A stretch of 64,000 nt of DNA from Nocardia caishijiensis NBRC 108228 (GTDB taxonomy: Bacteria > Actinomycetota > Actinomycetes > Mycobacteriales > Mycobacteriaceae): assembly GCF_001612825.1 (NCBI RefSeq), contig NZ_BDBE01000012.1:1-64000 (forward strand), given 5' to 3'. Shown one piece after another: positions 8,538 to 16,402 of the stretch. Both the position numbers and the translations under genes were made by a program. The notes beneath the pieces were generated by a model. It was not told where the DNA came from, searched no databases, and saw only the letters and a program-made list of their open reading frames with translations. Numbering within the stretch: the first letter of the stretch is position 1; each line of letters starts with the position of its first letter.

Positions 8538-9365
8538 TCAGTGCACGAACCGCAGATCCGAAATGGTGTGGCTGGCAACCAACATCACGTAGAAGTCGGT
8601 GAGGACGAGGGTGCCGAGCGTGGTCCAGGCCAGCGCCATGTGGCGGGTGTTGAGCTTGGACACCTGGGTCCAGAACCAGTACCGCACCGGGTGGGCCGAG
8701 AAGTGCTTGAGCCTGCCACCGGCGATGTGCCTGCACGAATGACACGACAGCGTGTACGCCCACAGCAGGACCACGTTCACCAGCAGCACCACATTGCCGA
8801 GGCCGAAACCGAAACCGCCACCGCTGCCGTGGAACGCCGACAGCGCGTCATAGGTGTTGATCAGCGAAACGACCACCGCCACATAGAAGAAATAGCGGTG
8901 AGCGTTCTGGATGATGAGCGGCAACCGCGTCTCACCGCTGTAGCGGGCGTGCGGTTCGGCCACCGCGCACGCGGGCGGCGACATCCACATCGACCGGTAG
9001 TAGGCCTTGCGATAGTAGTAGCAGGTGAGTCGGAAGCCGAGCAGGAACGGCAGCACCACGAACCCGAGCGGAATCCACATCGGCAACTCGGGGAACGGGG
9101 TTCCGAAATGGCTCGACCCCGGCACGCACGAGTCGCTGAGGCAGGGGGAGTAGAACGGCGTCAGGTAGTGGTACTCCGGCACCCAATAGGCCGTGCGCAC
9201 ATAGGATCTGACCGTCGCGTAGACGACGAACGCGGTCAGGCCGAGTGCGGTGAGCGCCGGCGGCAGCCACCATCGGTCGGTGCGCAACGTGCGCGCGGCG
9301 ATTCGGGCCCTGGTCCGGCTGAAGACGCCGGTCCTCGTATCGGGGGTGGTCGGTGCGGCACTCAC
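8538..9365 (-). CDS. sdhC: Succinate dehydrogenase membrane anchor (Rv0249c type)
   Basis: A 275-aa integral membrane subunit with five likely helices: WWLPPALTALGLTAFVVYA, MWIPLGFVVLPFLLGF, FFYVAVVVSLI, VVLLVNVVLLWAYTLSC and WTTLGTLVLTDFYVML. His residues near the helix ends are candidate haem ligands. The first gene of the sdh operon, it anchors SdhA/SdhB and reduces menaquinone. GTG 9365 is chosen because it gives nearly the length of the mycobacterial protein as I recall it (about 273 aa) and follows a GAGG. An in-frame ATG at 9407 is possible. Confidence 0.85.
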   Translation of the reverse strand: MSAAPTTPDTRTGVFSRTRARIAARTLRTDRWWLPPALTALGLTAFVVYATVRSYVRTAYWVPEYHYLTPFYSPCLSDSCVPGSSHFGTPFPELPMWIPLGFVVLPFLLGFRLTCYYYRKAYYRSMWMSPPACAVAEPHARYSGETRLPLIIQNAHRYFFYVAVVVSLINTYDALSAFHGSGGGFGFGLGNVVLLVNVVLLWAYTLSCHSCRHIAGGRLKHFSAHPVRYWFWTQVSKLNTRHMALAWTTLGTLVLTDFYVMLVASHTISDLRFVH

Positions 9366-9499
9366 GGTCGATGCCTCGCTGCTCTGCAGGTGTGCGGCGG
9401 CAATCATTCCCCACCGCTGTGGACTGTGATGTGGAGCACCATACGCCTGTGTTCCGGCCGCTAGAGCCGGGTCGCACGCACTCATTCGACCGGTATGGC

Positions 9500-9515
9500 G
9501 GTGATCTCCATCACA
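9500..9515. promoter_or_regulatory. CRP/GlxR-like site in the sdh-thiolase intergenic region
   Basis: GGTGA-TCTCCA-TCACA matches the actinobacterial CRP/GlxR consensus TGTGA-N6-TCACA at 9 of 10 fixed positions. It lies about 135 bases before sdhC and 54 before the thiolase. GlxR and Crp are known to act on sdh promoters in corynebacteria and relatives, so cAMP-dependent control of the TCA step is plausible. A weaker TGTGA half-site follows at 9526. Confidence 0.6.
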
Positions 9516-9568
9516 GCGCGACGCCTGTGATCGCGCGTCATGCCGGTGCAACAAACGTGTGGTGCTCT

Positions 9569-10759
9569 ATGGCCATGAGAAGAGCCGCGATCGTGGCGCC
9601 GGTCCGCACCCCGAGCGGGGTGGAGGGCGGAGCGCTCTCGGGAATGCCCGCCGAATGGCTGGCGACGACGGTCCTGTCGGCGGTGATCGAGCGGTCAGGT
9701 ATCGACCCGCTACGCATCGAGGACGTCGCGATGGCCTGCGTCGACGGCGGCCTGGCCGACGTGCCCGCCGTCGGCGCCCTGGCCGCGCGTGGCGCGGGAC
9801 TTCCGTTCGCGGTGCCCGGTTTTCTCACCGACCGGCACGGCGGCAGCGGGCTGCAGGCCGTGATCACCGCCGCCATGATGGTGCAGACCGGCGCCGCCGA
9901 CGTGGTCGTGGCCGGGGGAGTGGAATGCGTGACCACCCCGGCCGGGCTACCCGGGGGCGTCGACGGGCTGCGCAATGCCGAGCGGCTCGCGGGCTACTAC
10001 GGCATCGACCGCACCGCCGCCGACGAATTCGCCGTGGCCAGTCATCGCAAGGCCGCGCGCGCCTGGCGCCAGGGTGCGTTCGGGGCGGAAGTGGTTCCGG
10101 TCGACGTCGGGCCGGGACACGGTGGTCACCAGATCAGCCGGGACGAAGGCGTGCGCGACGACCTGTCGACCCACACCCTCGCCGGTCTGCGGCCGCTGCT
10201 GCCCCACGGCGTGGTGACGGTGGGGAACATGAGCAGCCATCGGCTCGGCGCGTCGGCCTGCCTGGTGGTTGCCGAGGACCGGCTGACCTCGCTCGGTCTC
10301 ACCCCGATGGCCTTCCTCGCGGGCTGGGCCGCCGCGGGCTGCGACACCTCGGGCCCGGCCCTCGGCGCCGCTCCCGCGGTGGCCAAACTGCTCGGCCGCA
10401 CCGGTCACACGCTCGACGATGTCGACCTGCTCGAGATCAACGAGGGCTACGCGGTTGAGGTGCTTGCCCTGGCCACCGCCTGGGAACTCGACCCGCTCGA
10501 CCGCCTCAATGTGAACGGCTCCGACATCGCCCTCGGCCACCCGGTCGGCGCCACCGGCCTGCGGATCATGACCACGATGCTGCACGAACTGGGTCGCACC
10601 GGGGGACGATTCGGCCTCGAGGCCATCGCCCTCGGCCACGACCACGGCATCGCCGCACTGTTCGAATCCGCCGAGTCGGACGAGCCCGTGGAGACTCCGC
10701 GTGGTGCCCGGTTCCACGGTGTCCGCAGCGGTCGTCGGCTGGGTCGGCACCGCGCCTGA
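9569..10759 (+). CDS. Thiolase-fold protein lacking both catalytic cysteines
   Basis: A 396-aa protein with a thiolase layout: RRAAIVAPVRTP at the N-terminus, GGSGLQAV at the nucleophile loop, NEGYAVEVLA, and ALGHPVGATG carrying the conserved His. The acyl-accepting Cys of the NRxCxSGLQ motif is Gly91 here (DRHGGSGLQ), and the C-terminal CxGGG motif reads IALGHDHG, so the second Cys is gone too. Ordinary acyl transfer through Cys is therefore unlikely; it may be a non-catalytic partner or use other chemistry, as some SCP-x/DitF-like thiolase homologues do. ATG 9569 (or 9575) is the start. It is divergent from the sdh operon. Confidence 0.75.
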   Translation: MAMRRAAIVAPVRTPSGVEGGALSGMPAEWLATTVLSAVIERSGIDPLRIEDVAMACVDGGLADVPAVGALAARGAGLPFAVPGFLTDRHGGSGLQAVITAAMMVQTGAADVVVAGGVECVTTPAGLPGGVDGLRNAERLAGYYGIDRTAADEFAVASHRKAARAWRQGAFGAEVVPVDVGPGHGGHQISRDEGVRDDLSTHTLAGLRPLLPHGVVTVGNMSSHRLGASACLVVAEDRLTSLGLTPMAFLAGWAAAGCDTSGPALGAAPAVAKLLGRTGHTLDDVDLLEINEGYAVEVLALATAWELDPLDRLNVNGSDIALGHPVGATGLRIMTTMLHELGRTGGRFGLEAIALGHDHGIAALFESAESDEPVETPRGARFHGVRSGRRLGRHRA

Positions 10760-10804
10760 ACGGTGGGGCGGGCGTACGCTCGGCCCGCGCATCGCTGACA
10801 GGGG

Positions 10805-10836
10805 TCGGCGCGGCAACCCGGAGGCTGCCGCGCCGA
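10805..10836. terminator. Perfect 11-bp hairpin between convergent genes
   Basis: TCGGCGCGGCA, 10-base loop, TGCCGCGCCGA: a perfect stem between the ends of the thiolase gene and the 96-aa gene. It probably terminates transcription in both directions; there is no U-tract. Confidence 0.7.
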
Positions 10837-10846
10837 GATCGTGCTC

Positions 10847-11137
10847 CTACTTGGTCCTCGGCCGCGAGTGGAAGCCGAGGCCCTCGTCCTGTGCGCCCAT
10901 CCAGGCGGCCTCGTCGGATTTGCTGTCGGGGACGTAGATCGGTTCCGCCCGACGGGGGACGGCCAGCTCCGGCGGTGGCGCCTGCTCGAAGTCCTCGGCG
11001 TCGATGACGAGCCGCTCGAGGTCGTTCTCCAGTCGGCGCACGGTGGCCGCGTCGCCGTAGTTGGAGCGCAGGGCGCCGATCGATTGCCGGAGTTGGCCGA
11101 CCGCGTAGCGCAGTTCCGCGATATCGCTGCGTGTCAT
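10847..11137 (-). CDS. Conserved small protein with N-terminal coiled coil
   Basis: A 96-aa acidic protein. Residues about 5-50 form a heptad-like helix (IAELRYAVGQLRQSIGALR...LENDLERLVID), followed by a Pro-rich stretch and a polar C-terminus ending RPRTK. No signal peptide or membrane segment. ATG 11137 has an excellent AGGAGGTAACG ribosome site. I do not recognise a named family. A pair of CRP-like palindromes lies in its 193-bp upstream region. Confidence 0.65.
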   Translation of the reverse strand: MTRSDIAELRYAVGQLRQSIGALRSNYGDAATVRRLENDLERLVIDAEDFEQAPPPELAVPRRAEPIYVPDSKSDEAAWMGAQDEGLGFHSRPRTK

Positions 11138-11223
11138 CGTTACCTCCTGGGTATTTGGCGGGCATACCGACTCGCCGGATCACGGGCACGCCCGAAAAGC
11201 TCCCGGGCCGCGCTGCACCGAGC

Positions 11224-11258
11224 TGTGTGACTCACCACACAACGTGATCTCCACCACA
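11224..11258. promoter_or_regulatory. Tandem CRP/GlxR-like palindromes
   Basis: TGTGTG-ACTCAC-CACACA (11224-11241) is a perfect 6-bp-arm inverted repeat. Within it, TGTGA-N6-ACACA (11226-11241) matches the CRP/GlxR consensus at 9 of 10 positions. Two bases later CGTGA-TCTCCA-CCACA (11243-11258) matches at 8 of 10. They lie about 90-120 bases upstream of the 96-aa gene. Confidence 0.5.
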
Positions 11259-11330
11259 GTAGCTGATCTTTTCGGTTTACGCCCGAAGTTGCTGGGGATC
11301 CGGCGGTTGCCGCTGGATAACTGTTGGATG

Positions 11331-12254
11331 TCAGCCCGCGATCGCGAAGCGGTTGTGAACGCTCACACCAGCCCGCTCGACCAGCGCGGCGATGGACTGC
11401 GCAACCTCCTCGGGGTGTTCGCCGATCACGCTGTGCCCGGCGCCTTCGATCCGGACCAGTTCGGCACCGGCCAGTTGCGAGGCCAGTGCGATCGAATGCG
11501 TGAACGGCACCATCAGATCCGCCGATCCGGCGAGAACCAGCGCGGGCAGGTCGCCGAAGTGGCGCAGGGTGTGTGCCTCGTCGAAGGTGAGCAGCGAGTT
11601 CAGGAAGCCCGCCATCGTGAGCAGCGCGGTCTCGTTGAGGATCGCCGTGGCGATCGCCGTCGTCCGGGTGCGCTCCCGGCCCTCGCGGATCAGGGGTCCG
11701 AACACCCAGCGGGACAGGCGCTTGGAGGCCTGCATCACCCGTGGCGCGTGGATGACCGCGCGCTGCAGGGAGGCGACGGCGTGCCGGTTGAGCAGTCGGC
11801 CGAGGCCCAGTTCGGTGAGCCCGCCCGCCGCGCCCGCGATGAGGCCGACGCCGGTGACGCGCGTACCGATGGTCTCCGGATACAGCCGGGCGTACGCGAG
11901 CAGCACCATCGCGCCCATCGAGTGCCCGACCAGCACTACCGGCCCGGCCGGTGCGATCGTGCGCAGCACTGCGTCGAGGTCGGCGGCGAGCTGGTCGATG
12001 GTGTAGGTGTCGTGGTGGGCGTGACCGGATTCGCCGTGACCTCGGTGGTCGTAGAAGACCATCTTGGTATCGGAACGCCACAGGGAGTGCAGCTGTTCGC
12101 GCAGGTGGGCCCACGATTCGGTGTGCAGGCAGTGGCCGTGCACGAAGACGACGGTCATCGGCGCGTCGGGGGAGCCGTAGGTGCGGGTGGCGATCGGCGT
12201 GCCGTCGTCGGCGACGACGGTGCAGCGGCGGGCCTCGGCCGTAATGGCGGTCAT
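11331..12254 (-). CDS. Alpha/beta hydrolase
   Basis: A 307-aa alpha/beta hydrolase. HGH near residue 39 precedes the oxyanion region, GHSMG carries the nucleophile Ser, ADLMVP supplies the acid Asp and GAGHSVIGEHP the catalytic His. A bulky cap domain lies between about 135 and 235. It has no signal peptide, so a cytoplasmic esterase, lipase or epoxide hydrolase-like role is possible; the substrate is unknown. ATG 12254 follows AGGAGG at good spacing. Confidence 0.82.
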   Translation of the reverse strand: MTAITAEARRCTVVADDGTPIATRTYGSPDAPMTVVFVHGHCLHTESWAHLREQLHSLWRSDTKMVFYDHRGHGESGHAHHDTYTIDQLAADLDAVLRTIAPAGPVVLVGHSMGAMVLLAYARLYPETIGTRVTGVGLIAGAAGGLTELGLGRLLNRHAVASLQRAVIHAPRVMQASKRLSRWVFGPLIREGRERTRTTAIATAILNETALLTMAGFLNSLLTFDEAHTLRHFGDLPALVLAGSADLMVPFTHSIALASQLAGAELVRIEGAGHSVIGEHPEEVAQSIAALVERAGVSVHNRFAIAG

Positions 12255-12447
12255 GGGCGGGCCTCCTGGTCGACGTGTTTACGCGGGCTGTGCTGGTGTT
12301 TCGACCTAGGTAGCCCTGCCGTTAACCGGCCATGCCTCGCGTTACTCAGCCGATGCGCAAACGATCCCGGTGCGCCGGTTCTCGTGATGACAGAAAGATC
12401 TACGCCAATCTAAGCTTCACACTAGAAATATGCAGAGAGTGGTCGAG

Positions 12448-12493
12448 TCGCGATCGCGAGGGTTCTGTATTCCTATCTAGCTGATGAGCTAGA
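12448..12493. repeat. Two inverted repeats in an AT-richer intergenic stretch
   Basis: The 252-bp gap 12255-12506 has noticeably lower GC than its neighbours. It holds the 12-bp palindrome TCGCGATCGCGA (12448-12459) and a hairpin TCTAGCT-gatg-AGCTAGA (12476-12493) with 7-bp arms, 13 bases after the ATPase stop on the minus strand. The hairpin may be the ATPase gene terminator; the palindrome has no assigned role. Confidence 0.45.
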
Positions 12494-12506
12494 AAATGCG
12501 AGATTT

Positions 12507-13688
12507 CTATACGCTGCGCAGATAGCGCCCGAAGTGCGGGACCGTGAAACCGATCGTGCCGCGCTCGGCGGAGTAGATCAGACCCTTCTTGATGAGCCCG
12601 TCGCGAGCGGGGGAGACCGAGGCGGGCTTGCGACCCAGCTCCGCCGCGACTGCGGCCGTCGCGACCGGACCGTCGTCACCGGCGAGATCGGCCATGGCCC
12701 GCATGTACTCGCGTTCCGCGGGCGTCGCGCGCTCGTAGCGCGAGCCGAAGAAGCCGACCGCGAGTTCCTCTTCGGCGGCCGGGGCGGCCACGGCAACGTC
12801 CTCGGCCGTGATCGGGCTCTCGGGCGCCTGATCCCAGGCGGCCTTGCCGTAGGCCTGCACGAAATACGGGTAACCGTCGGCCCGCTGGTACAGCGAATCG
12901 AGCGCCTCGGAGGTGAACTTCACCTCCTCGCGCTCGGCGGGCGCGATGAGCGCCTGGTCCGCCGACTCGCGATCGAGCCGGTCGATCCGGTGATAGCTGA
13001 AAAGACGCTCGGAATAACTCTTCGACGCCGACAGCACCGCGGGCAGGTGCGGCAGGCCTGCACCGACCACGATCAGCGGCGCCGCGTCCTGGCTCAATTC
13101 GTGGCAGGCGCCGCAGATCGCCGACACATCGGCGGGCCCGAGATCTTGCATCTCGTCGATGAATATGCCGATACCGACCCCGATCGCGGCGGCGAGGGCG
13201 GCGGCCTCCTTGAACAGCTCGATCAGGTCGATCTCGATGTCGCCGGAATCGGCCCGGCCGGTCACCGCGGGCACATCGATGCCGGGCTGCCAGCGTTCGC
13301 GCATGCCCTTGTCGGCGGTGGCGCGCAACGCGAAAGCCTTGAGGATGCCGAGGAAATCGTCGACGTGTTCGGGGTTGCGATGCGCCATCGCGATCGCGCG
13401 CACCGCCATGTGCAGCGCCGAGGACAGCGGCCTGCGCAGATCCTGATCGGGCCGCGCCTCGATCTTGCCGGTACCCCAGCCGCGTGACACGGCGGCCGAC
13501 CGAAGCTGGTTGAGCAGCACGGTCTTTCCCACTCCGCGCAATCCGGTGAGCATCACGCTGCGCTCGGGTCGCCCGCGCGCCACCCGTTCCAGGACGATGT
13601 CGAAGGCGGCGAGTTGCTTGTCGCGCCCGGCCAATTCGGGCGGACGCTGACCGGCGCCGGGAGCATAGGGATTGCGCACGGGGTCCAT
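12507..13688 (-). CDS. AAA-family ATPase (ORC1/Cdc6-like ATP-binding protein)
   Basis: A 393-aa AAA ATPase. Walker A is GLRGVGKT near residue 50; Walker B is IGIFIDEMQD near 180. A winged-helix-like C-terminus (AELGRKPASVSPARDGLIKKGLI) resembles DNA-binding tails of ORC1/Cdc6-type STAND proteins. Such stand-alone ATPases are common in actinobacteria and their cellular job is not settled. ATG 13688 (MDPVRNPYAPG) is chosen over the upstream 13730 start because the family begins with this NPY motif. Confidence 0.78.
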   Translation of the reverse strand: MDPVRNPYAPGAGQRPPELAGRDKQLAAFDIVLERVARGRPERSVMLTGLRGVGKTVLLNQLRSAAVSRGWGTGKIEARPDQDLRRPLSSALHMAVRAIAMAHRNPEHVDDFLGILKAFALRATADKGMRERWQPGIDVPAVTGRADSGDIEIDLIELFKEAAALAAAIGVGIGIFIDEMQDLGPADVSAICGACHELSQDAAPLIVVGAGLPHLPAVLSASKSYSERLFSYHRIDRLDRESADQALIAPAEREEVKFTSEALDSLYQRADGYPYFVQAYGKAAWDQAPESPITAEDVAVAAPAAEEELAVGFFGSRYERATPAEREYMRAMADLAGDDGPVATAAVAAELGRKPASVSPARDGLIKKGLIYSAERGTIGFTVPHFGRYLRSV

Positions 13689-13711
13689 GCCTGGCAACCG
13701 TAGCGCGTGTG

Positions 13712-13742
13712 CACGGCAGAATCTCGGCAACTCTGTGCCGTG
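13712..13742. promoter_or_regulatory. Inverted repeat in the divergent ATPase/103-aa gene promoter region
   Basis: CACGGCA and TGCCGTG form 7-bp arms separated by 17 bases in the short gap between the two divergent starts. A TAGATACT -10-like element follows at 13746 for the plus-strand gene. It could be an operator for either gene, but may be chance. Confidence 0.3.
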
Positions 13743-13783
13743 TCCTAGATACTGCTAGCGAACCCGAGAAAGAACGGAGCCCG

Positions 13784-14095
13784 ATGTTCGAGGAGCCAAG
13801 CTCGGCGCAACCATCGCGCGACGAGGACATCACCGCACGGGTGGAGTTCACGCCCGCTCACGTCGTCGCCGGGTGGCGGGTGCCGCCCGGCGCGCACCGG
13901 GCCGACACCATCAAGCGGGGCGTGCTCGCCTTTCTCGAGGCGGGCACCGGCGACATGAACCCGGTGGAGGCCATCGCCCACGTCGCCATCGGACCGGTCG
14001 TCGCCGCGCTGGGCAGCCTCGAGGTCGAACTCGCCGATGCTCGCGCCCGCATCGCCGAACTCGAGCAGGCACTGCGCGAACGTGACGATCTGTAA
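13784..14095 (+). CDS. Hypothetical protein with C-terminal coiled coil
   Basis: A 103-aa protein beginning MFEEPSSAQPSRDED. The middle (DTIKRGVLAFLEAGTGDMNPVEAIAHVA) looks helical and the last 35 residues (LEVELADARARIAELEQALRERDDL) are a clear coiled coil. No signal peptide, membrane span or metal motif. I recognise no family. It is divergent from the ATPase. Confidence 0.6.
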   Translation: MFEEPSSAQPSRDEDITARVEFTPAHVVAGWRVPPGAHRADTIKRGVLAFLEAGTGDMNPVEAIAHVAIGPVVAALGSLEVELADARARIAELEQALRERDDL

Positions 14096-14352
14096 CGGCT
14101 CGGGGAAATCCGAACGTCATCCCTCTCGACACGCCGTGGCAGTGCCCCTGAACAGGGCGTTGTCTGGCGTGGAAAAACAACTTGCGGGCACCGCTGGACA
14201 CCGTGGATCACAGGCCGTAATCTTCTCGTGACTTAGTGGAGTCTGTCGCTTCGTCAGAGAAGCGGCGCCACAGGTCACCGCCGAATAGTTGTCGTTCCCA
14301 AGCGAACACAGCTGCCGCGGCGGGTGAGCAGCAAGATCGGAGACTCGTCTCG
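14096..14352 (+). promoter_or_regulatory. Long, possibly structured leader of the NlpC/P60 gene
   Basis: 257 bases precede the GTG of the secreted hydrolase. The 3' part can form GCTGC...GCAGC (14310-14331) and GAGAC-TC-GTCTC hairpins, the last covering the only GGAG (14338) near the start. This recalls the structured leaders (including c-di-AMP riboswitches) that precede many actinobacterial wall hydrolases. I cannot match the ydaO consensus, so identity is open. Confidence 0.35.
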
Positions 14353-14979
14353 GTGGGTAAACACAGCTTGCAGCGGGATTCTCGTCTGCCGAATTCCGTC
14401 AAGGGTGCACTCGTCATGGGTGCGGTGGCCGCCACAACCGGTGCGATGCCAGCGATTTCGCAGGCCGCCACGATCAACATCCCGGGCCTGGGCAACTTCG
14501 ATCTGCCGCCCGAGCTCGAGCAGCCCGCCCAGCAGGTGGAAAAGCAGCTGCAGTCCATGATCGCCCCCCAGGGCCAGGCCGCGCCGCAGCTCCCCAGCGT
14601 GCAGTTCGACAACCCCTTCGAGCAGCAGCAGCAGTCCGCGGGCAACATCGCCCTCGACGCCGCGCGCTCCAAGCTCGGTGCCTCCTACAACTGGGGTGCC
14701 GCGGGCCCGTCGAGCTTCGACTGCTCCGGTCTCGTGCAGTGGGCCTACCGCCAGGCCGGTGTCGAGCTGCCCCGCACCAGCTTCGAACAGTCCCACGTGG
14801 GCGCTCCCGTGTCCTTCGACAACCTGCAGGCCGGTGACATCGTCATCACCAACGGTGGCGGTCACGTCGGCATCTACGCCGGTAACGGTCAGCTGCTGAA
14901 CGCCGTGCAGTCGGGCACCCCGGTGTCCTACACCCAGCTTTCGGCCGACGACGTCGTGACGGCACGCCGTATCGTCTAG
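14353..14979 (+). CDS. Secreted NlpC/P60 peptidoglycan endopeptidase
   Basis: A 208-aa exported protein. A signal peptide (KHSLQRDSR, hydrophobic stretch, cleavage near AISQAA) is followed by a Pro/Gln-rich linker (about 50-100) and a C-terminal NlpC/P60 domain. Catalytic Cys sits in SSFDCSGLV, the His in GGGHVGIY. It should cleave D-gamma-Glu to meso-DAP bonds in the cell wall, as Rip/Rpf-associated hydrolases do. GTG 14353 is chosen because it places the signal peptide at the very N-terminus; the frame stays open upstream through the leader. Confidence 0.87.
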   Translation: MGKHSLQRDSRLPNSVKGALVMGAVAATTGAMPAISQAATINIPGLGNFDLPPELEQPAQQVEKQLQSMIAPQGQAAPQLPSVQFDNPFEQQQQSAGNIALDAARSKLGASYNWGAAGPSSFDCSGLVQWAYRQAGVELPRTSFEQSHVGAPVSFDNLQAGDIVITNGGGHVGIYAGNGQLLNAVQSGTPVSYTQLSADDVVTARRIV

Positions 14980-14981
14980 GG

Positions 14982-15374
14982 GTGTCCCCCAGCGAACAAC
15001 GATCACCCGACCAGGCCCGCGTCGATGCGTGGACCTGGTCGGTTCGTCTGTTCAAGACCCGGTCCGCGGCCGCCGAGGCCTGCCGTGCCGGACATGTGCG
15101 CGTCAACGGGGTGACGGTGAAACCGGCACAGCCGGTGCGGCGCGGTGACGAGGTCAGGATCCGGCACGCCGGGATCGAGCGCATCGTCGTCGTCGAGCAG
15201 ATCATCCACAAGCGCGTCGGCCCGCCGGTGGCCGCCCAGTGCCTGATCGACCGCAGCCCACCACCACCGCCGAAGGAAATTCTCGCCACCCTGCCGCGCC
15301 GTGACCGAGGTGCGGGCCGACCGACCAAACGTGAACGCCGCGAAACGGATCGGCTGATGGGACGCACCGACTGA
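14982..15374 (+). CDS. S4-domain RNA-binding protein (Hsp15/RqcP-like)
   Basis: A 130-aa protein. Residues about 13-75 form an S4 RNA-binding domain (RVDAWTWSVRLFKTRSAAAEACRAGHVRVNG...GDEVRI). The C-terminus is Arg/Lys-rich (GRPTKRERRETDR). Related Hsp15/RqcP proteins bind stalled 50S subunits with peptidyl-tRNA in ribosome rescue. The GTG start is three bases after the hydrolase stop, so the two are likely co-transcribed. Confidence 0.83.
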   Translation: MSPSEQRSPDQARVDAWTWSVRLFKTRSAAAEACRAGHVRVNGVTVKPAQPVRRGDEVRIRHAGIERIVVVEQIIHKRVGPPVAAQCLIDRSPPPPPKEILATLPRRDRGAGRPTKRERRETDRLMGRTD

Positions 15375-15452
15375 TAGCCCGGTATTCGCTGGATGTGGAT
15401 GCCCGATCATTGCGGTGGTCGGTCCTCGGCGCCATCGCCTACGGTGGCATTC

Positions 15453-16397
15453 ATGGGTGAGCACAGAGCTATGTTGTCGACGCTTCTCACCTGTGGTGTC
15501 GCCGTGATCGCCTCGGGCCCACGCCTGCTGTGGCCGCGTGGCGCCGACACCCGATTCCTCGCCGCCCTCGAGCAGGCGCCGCTGCCACCGGCGCAGCACA
15601 CCGTGTCGCTCACCGCGCTCACTCAGGCCGAGTTGTCGGCACCGACCGCGGCGGTCGTGGAGGGTGCGCGGACGTTGGGGTGCACGCCACTCACCATCTC
15701 GACCTTCCTGATCCGCCACCCCGAGGCCACCTTCCTGGTCGACCCCGCCCTCTGCGCCGGAGTGCACCAGCGGGTGCTGCCCGAACTCGCCTTCCCCATC
15801 GCCCACGTGGTCGCCCTCGACGACCCGGTGCGCGGGCTGAGCGAGGCACTCGCCGACCACCATCTCACCGGTGCCGACGTCGACTTCGTGCTGCCGACCC
15901 ACCTGCACTGGGATCACGTATCCGGGCTCTACGAACTACCCGGGTGGGTGCCGATCCGCGTGCCCGGCGTCGAATACCGCTGGGCGATGGGCGATTCCGG
16001 TACCCCGTTCGCCGTGGCCCGTGGGCCCCTGCGCGGCCGGGTGTTCGACCTGTACGAACTCGACGGCCCACCGGTGCTCACCTTCCGTCGCAGCCACGAC
16101 CTGTTCGGCGACGGTTCGGTGCTGCTCGTCGACCTGGCCGGGCACACGCCGGGCAGCATCGGCGTGCTGCTCGCCGTCGACGACGGCACCCGCGTCCTGC
16201 TGGCGGGCGACGCGGTGTGGAGCCGCCGTCAGATCGAACTGATCCGTGAGAAGGCGCCCATCCCTGGCGAATTCGCCGACCACGATCGCACCGTGGCCTT
16301 CGAGACCATCCACCGTTTGCACGCCCTGCCCCCGGAGATCGAAGTGATCCCCGCCCACGACCGCGCCGCCGTCACCGCCCGCGTCACCGCGACCTGA
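15453..16397 (+). CDS. Metallo-beta-lactamase-fold hydrolase
   Basis: A 314-aa MBL-fold protein. The metal motif THLHWDH (near residue 150), GHTPGS, GDAVW and PAHD supply the usual His/Asp ligands. A hydrophobic N-terminus (LLTCGVAVIASG) could be an anchor or signal. The sequence after it (SLTALTQAEL) resembles quorum-quenching lactonase-like MBL proteins, but the substrate is not determinable. Start is ATG 15453; ATG 15471 is an alternative. It ends 5 bases from the convergent epimerase-like gene. Confidence 0.8.
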   Translation: MGEHRAMLSTLLTCGVAVIASGPRLLWPRGADTRFLAALEQAPLPPAQHTVSLTALTQAELSAPTAAVVEGARTLGCTPLTISTFLIRHPEATFLVDPALCAGVHQRVLPELAFPIAHVVALDDPVRGLSEALADHHLTGADVDFVLPTHLHWDHVSGLYELPGWVPIRVPGVEYRWAMGDSGTPFAVARGPLRGRVFDLYELDGPPVLTFRRSHDLFGDGSVLLVDLAGHTPGSIGVLLAVDDGTRVLLAGDAVWSRRQIELIREKAPIPGEFADHDRTVAFETIHRLHALPPEIEVIPAHDRAAVTARVTAT

Positions 16398-16402
16398 GCC
16401 GC

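Noticed and set aside
14236..14352. Upstream extension of the NlpC/P60 coding region
   Set aside because: It would bury the signal peptide 39 residues inside the protein; treated as leader.
14096..14352. c-di-AMP (ydaO) riboswitch
   Set aside because: The location is suggestive but I cannot match the conserved core segments, so no riboswitch is called.
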